From Mycobacterium sp. DL440 (GTDB lineage: Bacteria > Actinomycetota > Actinomycetes > Mycobacteriales > Mycobacteriaceae), in contig NZ_CP050191.1 of assembly GCF_011745145.1 (NCBI RefSeq), positions 5,372,147-5,436,146 on the forward strand: DNA of 64,000 bases, read 5' to 3'. Each line of letters starts with the position of its first letter. Position 1 is the first letter of the stretch. Position numbers and translations under genes: made by a program. Below, in pieces: positions 35,452-42,977 of this stretch. The notes under the pieces were generated by a model, which saw only the letters and a list, made by a program, of their open reading frames with translations, had not been told where the DNA came from and made no database searches.

Positions 35452-36638
35452 TGATGAGCCGTTTGCGCGAAGAGCAGAGAGGCCGGATGAACGCACGCAC
35501 ATGGGGTCGCGTCGGTAGACGCGTCGCGGTGTTGTCGGCTTCCGCGCTGATCCTCACCTCGTGTGGGCAGTGGCGCGGCGTCGCCAACGTGCCGCTGCCG
35601 GGTGGGCCGGGCACCGAGTCCGGTCACACCACGCTGTACGTGCAGATGCCGGAGACGTTGGCGCTCAATGCCAACAGCCGGGTGCGGGTGCGCGACGTCT
35701 TCGTCGGCCGGGTCCGCAAGATCGAGCTGATCAACTGGACTCCGACGTTGACCGTCGACCTGGAGCCGGGCATCGTGCTGCCCAAGAACACCGAAGCCAA
35801 GATCGGCCAGACCAGCTTGCTGGGTTCGCAGCACATCGAGCTGAACCCCCCGGCGAAGCCGTCCGAGGAGAAGTTGCGCAACGGGGACACCATTCCGCTG
35901 GCGCAGTCGTCGGCGTACCCGACCATCGAGCGGACACTGGCCGGAATCTCCGGAATCCTGACCGGCGGTGGCATCCCGAACATCGAGACCATCCAGACCG
36001 AGGTGTTCAACATCCTCAACGGTCGCGCCGATCAGATCCGCGACTTTTTGGGCCGGCTCGATACGTTCACCGACGAGCTCAACCAGCAGCGCAACGACAT
36101 CACCCGGGCAATCGATTCGACCAACCGGCTGTTGAACATCGTTGCGGCGCGCAATGACACGTTGGATCGGGTGCTGACCGAGTTCCCGCCGCTGATCCAG
36201 CACTTCGCCGACACGCGCGAGTTGTTCGCCGATGCGGTGACCTCGCTGGGCCGGTTGTCGAAGGCTGCTGACGACACGTTGTCGAACAGCAACGCCAACC
36301 TGCACACGAACCTGCAGAACCTGCAGCGGCCGCTCAAGCAGTTGGCGCGCTCGGCTCCGTATCTGGTTGAGGCGCTCAAGCTGATCCTCACGGTGCCGTT
36401 CAACATCGAGAACATCCCGAAGGCGGTGCGCGGCGACTACATCAACGTGTCGCTGACGATCGACTTGACGTTGAGCTCGGTGGACAACGCGTTCCTGTCC
36501 GGTACCGGTGTCTCGGGCATGCTCCGCGCGCTGGAGCAGGCGTGGGGCCGAGATCCGGCGACGATGATCCCGGACGTGCGGTTCACGCCGAACCCGCACG
36601 ATGCACCTGGTGGCCCGCTTGTGGAAAGGGGGGAGTGA
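35448..36638 (+). CDS. mce1E: Mce1E (LprK), lipoprotein subunit of Mce1
   Basis: The only lipoprotein of the six subunits: the signal peptide ends with the lipobox LTSC, followed by an MCE domain (LALNANSRVRVRDVFVGRV, KIGQTSLLGSQHIELNPP). The C-terminus WGRDPATMIPDVRFTPNP and PGGPLVERGE is as in M. tuberculosis LprK. GTG at 35448 overlaps the mce1D stop; ATG codons at 35451, 35454 and 35487 are alternative starts that leave the lipobox intact. It anchors one end of the Mce1 tube. Confidence 0.94.
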   Translation: MMMSRLREEQRGRMNARTWGRVGRRVAVLSASALILTSCGQWRGVANVPLPGGPGTESGHTTLYVQMPETLALNANSRVRVRDVFVGRVRKIELINWTPTLTVDLEPGIVLPKNTEAKIGQTSLLGSQHIELNPPAKPSEEKLRNGDTIPLAQSSAYPTIERTLAGISGILTGGGIPNIETIQTEVFNILNGRADQIRDFLGRLDTFTDELNQQRNDITRAIDSTNRLLNIVAARNDTLDRVLTEFPPLIQHFADTRELFADAVTSLGRLSKAADDTLSNSNANLHTNLQNLQRPLKQLARSAPYLVEALKLILTVPFNIENIPKAVRGDYINVSLTIDLTLSSVDNAFLSGTGVSGMLRALEQAWGRDPATMIPDVRFTPNPHDAPGGPLVERGE

Positions 36639-36641
36639 GAT

Positions 36642-38195
36642 ATGGTGCTGACCCGCTTCATCAAGATGCAGCTTGTTCTGTTCACGGTGCTGACGGCGAT
36701 CGCCCTGGTTGTGCTGGCGCTGATTTATCTGCGGCTGCCGACCTGGGCCGGTGTCGGGATGTACCAGTTGAACGCCAACCTCCCGAATTCGGGCGGTTTG
36801 TACGCCACGGCCAACGTGACCTATCGCGGAACGACGATCGGCAAGGTCACCTCGGTGGAGCCCACCGAGCAGGGCGCCCACGTCAAGATGAACATTTACA
36901 ACCAGTTCCGGGTGCCGATCGACGCCAGCGCCAACGTGCACTCGGTGTCGGCGGTGGGTGAGCAGTTCATCGACCTGGTCTCCAAGGGCGGTGCGAAGGA
37001 GTACTTCCGCGACGGTGACACGATCGAGATCGGCACCGTGCCCGCCGAGGTGGGCCCGTCGCTGGACGCCGCGCAGAGGGGCCTGGCAGCGCTGCCGAAG
37101 GAGAAGATCGCGGTCCTGCTCGACGAGACAGCGCAGGCCGTCGGTGGGCTCGGGCCGTCACTGCAGCATCTCGTCGATTCCACCCAGGCGATCGCCGGTG
37201 ACTTCAAGGACAACATCGGGTCGATCAACGACATCGTCGAGAACTCCGGGCCGATCATCGACAGTCAGGTGAATTCGGGCGACGCGATCTCGCGGTGGGC
37301 CAAGAACCTGAACACGCTGGCCGCGCAGAGCGCCCAGAACGACGCCGCATTGCGCAGTGGCATCCAGCAGGCGGCGCCGACAGCCGATCAGCTGAACTCG
37401 GTGTTCGGTGACGTGCAGGAGTCGTTGCCGCAGACGCTGGCGAACCTGGAAATCGTCATCGACATGCTCAAGCGGTACAACAAGAACGTCGAGCAGGTGT
37501 TGGTGGCGCTGCCCCAGGGTGGTGCCGTCGCCCAGACCGCGACGATCTTCGCGCCCAAGGGCCTGCTGCACTTCGGCCTCGGCATCAACATGCCACCGCC
37601 GTGCCTGACCGGGTTCCTGCCCGCGTCACAGTGGCGGTCACCCGCGGACACGTCGACGGCACCGCTGCCGTCGGGCCTGTACTGCAAGATCCCCAAGGAT
37701 GCGCCTAATGCGGTGCGCGGCGCGCGTAACTACCCGTGTGCCGATGTGCCCGGCAAGCGGGCCGCCTCGCCGGCGGAGTGCCACAGCGATGAGCCCTACC
37801 AGCCGCTGGGCACCAACCCGTGGTACGGCGACCCGAATCAGATCCGCAACTGCCCGGCCCCGGCCGCGCGCTGCGATCAGCCCGTCGATCCGGGCCGGGT
37901 CATCCCCGCGCCTTCGGTGAATAATGGGTTGAACCCGTTGCCGGCAAGTCAGCTTCCACCCCCGGAATCAACGGCGCCGCGCAGCGATCCGCTGACCGCG
38001 CCGCGGGGTGGCAATGTGAGTTGTAGTGGACAGCAGCCGAACCCCTGCATCTACACTCCGGCAGCAGGTTCGACCGCTACCTATAGCCCATCCAGCGGCG
38101 AGGTGGTCGGTCCCGGCGGTGTGAAGTACTCCGTCACCAACTCGAATAAACCAGGAGATGACGGATGGAAGGAGATGCTGGCGCCAGCCAGCTGA
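36642..38195 (+). CDS. mce1F: Mce1F
   Basis: The last Mce subunit, 517 residues. It has a span at about 10-30, an MCE domain (SGGLYATANVTYRGTTIGKV, SAVGEQFIDLVSKGG), a helical middle and a C-terminal F-type region with MPPPCLTGFLPASQWRSPAD and several cysteines (SGLYCKIP, YPCADVPG, RNCPAPAARC) that may form disulfides outside the membrane. ATG at 36642, 3 bp after mce1E. Its 3' end overlaps the following Mce-associated gene by 31 bases. Confidence 0.94.
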   Translation: MVLTRFIKMQLVLFTVLTAIALVVLALIYLRLPTWAGVGMYQLNANLPNSGGLYATANVTYRGTTIGKVTSVEPTEQGAHVKMNIYNQFRVPIDASANVHSVSAVGEQFIDLVSKGGAKEYFRDGDTIEIGTVPAEVGPSLDAAQRGLAALPKEKIAVLLDETAQAVGGLGPSLQHLVDSTQAIAGDFKDNIGSINDIVENSGPIIDSQVNSGDAISRWAKNLNTLAAQSAQNDAALRSGIQQAAPTADQLNSVFGDVQESLPQTLANLEIVIDMLKRYNKNVEQVLVALPQGGAVAQTATIFAPKGLLHFGLGINMPPPCLTGFLPASQWRSPADTSTAPLPSGLYCKIPKDAPNAVRGARNYPCADVPGKRAASPAECHSDEPYQPLGTNPWYGDPNQIRNCPAPAARCDQPVDPGRVIPAPSVNNGLNPLPASQLPPPESTAPRSDPLTAPRGGNVSCSGQQPNPCIYTPAAGSTATYSPSSGEVVGPGGVKYSVTNSNKPGDDGWKEMLAPAS

Positions 38196-38821
38196 ACCTC
38201 GCCGACCAGCAGGATCCCCATACCCCCGAACCGCAAGCGGAGGCCGTCACCGAGATCTCTGAGCCGATCTCAGCCGCGGACGCCGAGGAGGCTTCTCAGG
38301 AATCCGAGTCACGGCCGTCACGGCTAGGGCGTGGCTGGATGGCGGCGATCCTTGCCGGCCTGCTGGTCCTTGCGGCGGCCGTCGGTGTCGGCGGTTATCT
38401 GGCGTTGCGTGCGCATCAGGACAGCGAACGCATCGCCAGCGACGAGGCCGAGGCCTTGGCCGCGGCCAAGGACTGCGTGACCGCCACCCAGGCGCCCGAC
38501 ACCCAGGCGATGATCGCGGCCCAGACCAAGATCATCGAGTGTTCGACCGGTGACTTCGGGGCGCAGGCGGGCCTCTACAGCGGCATGCTGCTGGACGCGT
38601 ACCAGGCCGCCAATGTGCAGGTGAAGGTCTCGGACCTGCGGGCTGCGGTGGAGAAGCACAACGACGACGGATCGATGGACCTGCTGGTCGCGGTGCGCGT
38701 CTTGGTCACCAACAGCGAGAAGTCCGACGAAGAGCAGGGCTATCGGCTGCGGGTGAAGATGGCCCGCGCCGAGGACGGCAACTACAAGGTCGCACGGCTC
38801 GACCAGGTCACGTCGTCGTGA
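38165..38821 (+). CDS. Mce-associated membrane protein (Rv0175-like)
   Basis: A 218-residue protein with an acidic N-terminus (about 1-50), one membrane span (about 58-80: GWMAAILAGLLVLAAAVGVGG) and an external domain resembling the NTF2-like fold found in Mce-associated (Mas) proteins. It starts inside mce1F and overlaps the next gene by 4 bases. By position it equals Rv0175. Mas proteins are thought to stabilise Mce complexes; that role is established for some family members and inferred here. Confidence 0.88.
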   Translation: MEGDAGASQLNLADQQDPHTPEPQAEAVTEISEPISAADAEEASQESESRPSRLGRGWMAAILAGLLVLAAAVGVGGYLALRAHQDSERIASDEAEALAAAKDCVTATQAPDTQAMIAAQTKIIECSTGDFGAQAGLYSGMLLDAYQAANVQVKVSDLRAAVEKHNDDGSMDLLVAVRVLVTNSEKSDEEQGYRLRVKMARAEDGNYKVARLDQVTSS

Positions 38822-39795
38822 CCGCTGTGCTGGACAACGCCGGTCCGGTGGCCATCGAGGTCACCGGGACGGACCAGGCGCGGTTGGCGTCGTGGCCGGC
38901 TCGGGCCGGGGCGTTGGCCATCGACGTGCTGGCGCCTGCCGGGCTGATCGTCACGCTGATGCTGGTCATCCAGGGAACGGCGTTGGGCGAGTGGTTGTGG
39001 TGGGCGGTGTACGCGGGGGCATTGGTCCTGCTGGTCGCCGTTGCCGCGGTGAATCGTGTTCTGCTTCCGGCGCTCACGGGCTGGAGTCCGGGTCGGTCGG
39101 TGTTCGGCATCCGGGTGGTGTCCCCGGCCGGTGACGCCGGTCTGGGGCGGCTGCTGCTGCGTGATCTCGTGCATCTGCTGGACACCGCGGCGCTGTTCGT
39201 GGGCTGGCTGTGGCCGCTGTGGGATTCGCGCAACCGGACGTTCGCCGATCTGCTGACCGGCACCGAGGTGCGCCGCGTCGTACGGCCTGAACGCAACGTC
39301 CGGCGTGGTGTCGGTGCGATGCTGCTGGCACTCGCGCTGCTCAGCGGTATCGCGTGCGGTGTGGGCTACCTTGCCGTGTACCGCCAGGATCGGGCGGTGG
39401 ATCAGGCCCGCGCACAGATCGCCGAACAGGGCCCGCGCATCGTCGAGGAGCTGCTCAGCTATGGGGTGGATTCCGTCGATGCGGATTTCACCAAGGCGCA
39501 GGCACTGGCCACCGAAAACTATCGGCAGCAGTTGGTCACCCAGCAGGACGCGGTGCGTAAGGCCGGGCCGACCACCAACGACTACTGGGCTGTGAGCAGC
39601 GCGGTGCTGCCGGGCGTGACCACGGATGCGGCGACCATGCTGGTGGCGCTGCAGGGTCAACGCGGCACCAATGCGCAGGAGCTGAAGTTCATCACCGCGA
39701 CGGTGCGGGTGGAGTTCAAGAAGTCGGATGATCACTGGCTCGTCGACAACCTCACGGTGCTCAAGCGGCCGGTGTTGAACGGGGGCGGACAGTGA
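38818..39795 (+). CDS. Mce-associated protein with RDD membrane domain (Rv0176-like)
   Basis: A 325-residue protein starting with GTG at 38818. The first half is an RDD domain of three spans with the pattern RLASWPARAGALAIDVLAPAG and the conserved RDLVHLLDT stretch. A fourth span near 160-185 leads to an external Mas-type NTF2-like domain. The fusion of RDD and Mas modules is typical of Rv0176 homologues. It overlaps both neighbours by four bases, so the four downstream genes are coupled to the mce1 transcript. Confidence 0.87.
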   Translation: MTAVLDNAGPVAIEVTGTDQARLASWPARAGALAIDVLAPAGLIVTLMLVIQGTALGEWLWWAVYAGALVLLVAVAAVNRVLLPALTGWSPGRSVFGIRVVSPAGDAGLGRLLLRDLVHLLDTAALFVGWLWPLWDSRNRTFADLLTGTEVRRVVRPERNVRRGVGAMLLALALLSGIACGVGYLAVYRQDRAVDQARAQIAEQGPRIVEELLSYGVDSVDADFTKAQALATENYRQQLVTQQDAVRKAGPTTNDYWAVSSAVLPGVTTDAATMLVALQGQRGTNAQELKFITATVRVEFKKSDDHWLVDNLTVLKRPVLNGGGQ

Positions 39796-40352
39796 GCCCG
39801 CGTCGCCGGATCGAACCGAATCAGCCTGACTACTTCGCGGTCGAGCCGAAGGAGCCCAAGGAACCCATCCGTTGGGGTCTGCCGATCGTCGGAATGCTCT
39901 CCGCTCTGCTCATCGCAGCCGCCATTGTGGGCAGCACCCTGATCTTGGTGCGTCACGAATCCGATCGCCGGGCCGAGATCAAGAGTGCCGGCGCGCTCGA
40001 CTACGTACGCGAGTTCATGACGGTGTACACGACGCTGGATCCGTTCCACGCCAACGACTATGCGGATCGCATCAAGGAGCAGGCGACCGGTGATTTCCGA
40101 AAGATGTTCCAGGAGAAGCAGAACGAGATCGTCGTTCAGGTAGCGCGCGCCGAGCCGACGGAGGGCGCCGTGCTCGACGCCGGCATTCAGCGATGGAACG
40201 ACAACGGCAGCGCCGACGTGCTGGTCGCCACGAAGATCAGCACACGAACCGCGGACGGCAAGTCCGTGATCGAAAGCGGTAGCCGCTGGATTGCGACGAC
40301 GATTTGGGAAGGACAGCAGTGGAAGATCAGCCAGCTGATTCAGGTGATCTGA
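39792..40352 (+). CDS. Mce-associated membrane protein (Rv0177-like)
   Basis: A 186-residue Mas protein with a single span at about 32-55 (WGLPIVGMLSALLIAAAIVG) and an external NTF2-like domain (LDYVREFMTVYTTLDPFHAN to IWEGQQWKISQLIQVI). It starts with GTG at 39792, overlapping the previous gene, and its end is overlapped by the Rv0178-like gene. Likely an accessory factor of the Mce1 complex. Confidence 0.87.
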   Translation: MSPRRRIEPNQPDYFAVEPKEPKEPIRWGLPIVGMLSALLIAAAIVGSTLILVRHESDRRAEIKSAGALDYVREFMTVYTTLDPFHANDYADRIKEQATGDFRKMFQEKQNEIVVQVARAEPTEGAVLDAGIQRWNDNGSADVLVATKISTRTADGKSVIESGSRWIATTIWEGQQWKISQLIQVI

Positions 40353-41233
40353 CCACCGGCGAGCCTGACAAGCCGCGCCGCAGACTGCGTTTCGGGCGGC
40401 GTCGCCGTCCCGAAGCGGTGGTGGAGGAATCGGTCCCGGAGTCTGTCTCTGAATCCGACGACGACGCGGATGACGCCCGGGATACGGAGTCCGCTCCGCA
40501 GCGTCGGACCCCGACGGGCAAGTCGCGCCGCAAGGCCGTGGCCGCGTCCGAAGGTGACGTCGAAACTGAGTCGGAAGCCGAACCCGACGCGGCTGTCGTA
40601 GCCGAGGCCGAGGAGCCGGACAGCGAAGCAGCCGTCGAGACGACGGACGCTGACGCGACCGATACGGAGGAGGCCGACGCTGAACCGGCCGCGGACGAGG
40701 TCCTGGTTCCGCACCGCGAGGCCGGCAGGCGCCTGACGTACGTCGTCGCGGGTGCTGCGGTGGTGTTCGTGGCGGCCGGGGCTTTCGGCGGTGCCATGCT
40801 CCAGTCGTACCTGGCCGACCGGGCATTGGTGGCGACCAAGCTCCGAGTGGCGCAGACCTCGGCCGACGCCATCACCACGTTGTGGACCTACAACCCGGAC
40901 AACATCGACAGCCTGCCCGACCGGGCCGAAAAGTATCTGTCGAGCGACTTCGCCAACCAGTACCGTCAGCTGATCGATTCGATCGTGCCCACCAACAAGC
41001 AGGCCAAGGTCACCAACAACACCGAGGTGATGGGAACGGCGGTGGAGACCATCGGCGGCGATGAGGCCACCGCGATCGTCTACACCAACACGGTGTCGAC
41101 GAGTCCGGTCACCAAGAACGTTCCGTCGCTGCGGTATTCGTCCTATCGGCTGACCTTGCAGCGCACCGGTGGGGATTGGCTCATCACCCAGATGCCCGCA
41201 TTGACCCAATTGGACCTGTCTCCGCAGCTGTAG
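40319..41233 (+). CDS. Mce-associated membrane protein with long acidic N-terminus (Rv0178-like)
   Basis: The 304-residue protein has a charged N-terminal region of about 140 residues, basic first (KPRRRLRFGRRRRPE), then very rich in Glu, Asp, Ala and Thr. A span follows near 145-165 and then the Mas-type external domain ending in LITQMPALTQLDLSPQL. GTG at 40319 with an AAGGA site is preferred to a TTG at 40304. It overlaps the Rv0177-like gene by 34 bases. Last member of the mce1 transcript judging by spacing. Confidence 0.87.
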   Translation: MEDQPADSGDLTTGEPDKPRRRLRFGRRRRPEAVVEESVPESVSESDDDADDARDTESAPQRRTPTGKSRRKAVAASEGDVETESEAEPDAAVVAEAEEPDSEAAVETTDADATDTEEADAEPAADEVLVPHREAGRRLTYVVAGAAVVFVAAGAFGGAMLQSYLADRALVATKLRVAQTSADAITTLWTYNPDNIDSLPDRAEKYLSSDFANQYRQLIDSIVPTNKQAKVTNNTEVMGTAVETIGGDEATAIVYTNTVSTSPVTKNVPSLRYSSYRLTLQRTGGDWLITQMPALTQLDLSPQL

Positions 41234-41249
41234 CGGCGAGGATGTAGGC

Positions 41250-41936
41250 ATGGCCATCGCCTCACCGGTGACGCAGCGGTCAACCGTTGTGGCACTGCTG
41301 TTGCTGACGTGTGCGACCGGAATCGTCGACGCGGTCAGTGTGCTGGTGCTGGGGCACGTGTTCGTCGCCAACATGACCGGGAACGTGATCTTCCTGGGCT
41401 TCTGGTTCGTGCCGCACTCGGGCGTAGATGTGACGGGGGCCCTGGTCGCGTTCGCCGGGTTCGTGCTGGGCACTGTGGTGGGTGGGCGGCTGCGACGCCA
41501 TCTCGACAGCCACGTCCGGAACTGGCTGACCACTGCGTTGGGTGTGGAAGTCGTTCTGCTGACCGTACTTTCGATTCTCTGCGGAACGGGAGTGCTGGCC
41601 TATGACGGCAACCGGAAATTGATCCTCGTCGTTCTCGCGATGACGTTCGGGATCCAGAATGCGACGGCGCGTCAGTTCGGCATCCAGGAACTGAGCACCA
41701 CGGTGCTGACGCAGACGATCGTCGGCATCGGCTTCGACAGCAGACTGGCCGGCGGTACCGGAGACCGCGAGAAGTTGCGTTACGGCGTGGTGTTGACGAT
41801 GTGTGGCGGTGCGGTGCTCGGCGGAACGGTGTCGCAGTTCACCGTTGCGCCTGTGATCGGAGCGGCGGCGGTGGTGGTGGCGATCAGCGCGCTGATCTTC
41901 AGGTTCGGGCCGGCACCTCTGGAGAACGCGCGCTGA
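41250..41936 (+). CDS. YoaK/DUF1275 family membrane protein
   Basis: The 228-residue protein has about six spans and the family pattern CATGIVDAVSVLVLGHVFVANMTGN in the first 50 residues, which includes the conserved D-A and MTGN motifs. FGIQNATARQFGIQELSTTVLTQT near 135-160 is equally typical. The function of the family is unknown. It follows the mce1 cluster by 16 bp on the same strand, so read-through is possible. Its 3' end overlaps the convergent gene by 38 bases. Confidence 0.85.
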   Translation: MAIASPVTQRSTVVALLLLTCATGIVDAVSVLVLGHVFVANMTGNVIFLGFWFVPHSGVDVTGALVAFAGFVLGTVVGGRLRRHLDSHVRNWLTTALGVEVVLLTVLSILCGTGVLAYDGNRKLILVVLAMTFGIQNATARQFGIQELSTTVLTQTIVGIGFDSRLAGGTGDREKLRYGVVLTMCGGAVLGGTVSQFTVAPVIGAAAVVVAISALIFRFGPAPLENAR

Positions 41937-42651
41937 TCCACGCCGCGCCCTCGTCGGCCGCGTGCCGCAGGGCGCTGAACTCGCCGAAGTAGTCGACCAC
42001 CGCGCCTACCCCGGGCAGCATCCCGAGGTAGTGGTAAAGCTTTTGCGGGTGTGGCCTTTTCGTGAGTTCGTCACCCGCTGCGCGCAGCGTCCCGGCGAAC
42101 TCCCACAGCTTCCCGGGCAGCGACTGCGAGGGCGCCGTATCGGGATCGTCGGCCGGCGCGTCGGTGTCGGTGTCAGCGAGTTGTCGGTTGCACAGCACGG
42201 CGCCCAGCAGCTGTACCTGATCGTCGTGGTCGGTCACGCCGTCCTCGCGCGCCACGGCGCACAGCACGATGGCCTGGTTGGAGAAGCCCAGGAAGTCCTG
42301 AATAGGGAGCCGATCGGTGATGGCCCCGAGTGCGCCGGGGAACGCGACGAGGATGGTGGTCACCGCGCCCACACGATGCACCCACCACTTCACGTGGCCA
42401 TCCTGATCCATCTCGGACCAGGCCTTGGTGCCGGGCAGCTCGGCGAAGTTCAGCACCGCGGCCGCGACGTCGAGAGACTTGCCTACCGCCCCGTCGGCGG
42501 GCTCCTCGCGGTGGGTGCGCCGCCGTAGCCCGAGCGGGTCGAATCGGGCGAAGATGTCGAGCACAGGATTGATCACGGCCACCGCATTTTCGAGCGCGCC
42601 CGCGACGTCGGAGTCCGAGAGATGCACAGAAGGCAACAGGTTCATCCCCAT
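41899..42651 (-). CDS. conserved-looking hypothetical protein
   Basis: Not recognised. The roughly 250-residue protein has GC-rich third codon positions like a true gene. A moderately hydrophobic centre (GAVTTILVAFPGALGAI and NQAIVLCAVAREDG) may be membrane-associated. A repeated-helix look (DVAGALENAVAVINPVLDIF, SLDVAAAVLNFAELPG) and a conserved-looking tail with KLYHYLGMLPGVGAVVDYFGE are the other visible features. ATG at 42651 or 42645. The neighbour upstream (divergent) is the PE-PPE-like secreted protein. Confidence 0.6.
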   Translation of the reverse strand: MGMNLLPSVHLSDSDVAGALENAVAVINPVLDIFARFDPLGLRRRTHREEPADGAVGKSLDVAAAVLNFAELPGTKAWSEMDQDGHVKWWVHRVGAVTTILVAFPGALGAITDRLPIQDFLGFSNQAIVLCAVAREDGVTDHDDQVQLLGAVLCNRQLADTDTDAPADDPDTAPSQSLPGKLWEFAGTLRAAGDELTKRPHPQKLYHYLGMLPGVGAVVDYFGEFSALRHAADEGAAWISARSPEVPART

Positions 42652-42977
42652 CCCAGCTATCTTGCCGGATGCCCACGCGATGCCGACCCAGATGACGGCC
42701 GATTGACAGTTTGCCGTCGGCGTGTCAACGACAAGCGCGGAGGGCGCGGCAGACAGCAACCTAATCCCGCTGGAATTGACGGAGCTAAACCAGGTAACTG
42801 TCTATAGCGTCAATTTTGATAAACGCCGGGCATCGCCACTTGTCGCGAACATTAACAGTTTGCGGCCCGATGGAAACACGAAAGGTGAAATTCTTTTCAG
42901 CAATCTAGTGGCAAAGGTCACAGGAGTGTTAAGTTGCCTGAGATCAACCTGAGAAGACGGCCGAAGGGACTGGTCAG
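42652..42977. other. AT-richer intergenic region upstream of the PE-PPE-like gene
   Basis: This 326-bp divergent gap has clearly lower GC than its surroundings, especially 42770-42950. A 76-codon open frame (42722-42952) lacks the third-position GC bias of this genome and is not called a gene. TCAATTTTGA at about 42810 is a weak inverted repeat. The stretch probably carries the promoter of the secreted protein gene, perhaps within a silenced AT-rich tract. Confidence 0.5.

Noticed and set aside
42722..42952. 76-codon plus-strand frame upstream of the PE-PPE-like gene
   Set aside because: Third codon positions are not GC-rich as in all other genes here, and no ribosome site or motif is present; the region is better read as an AT-rich control region.
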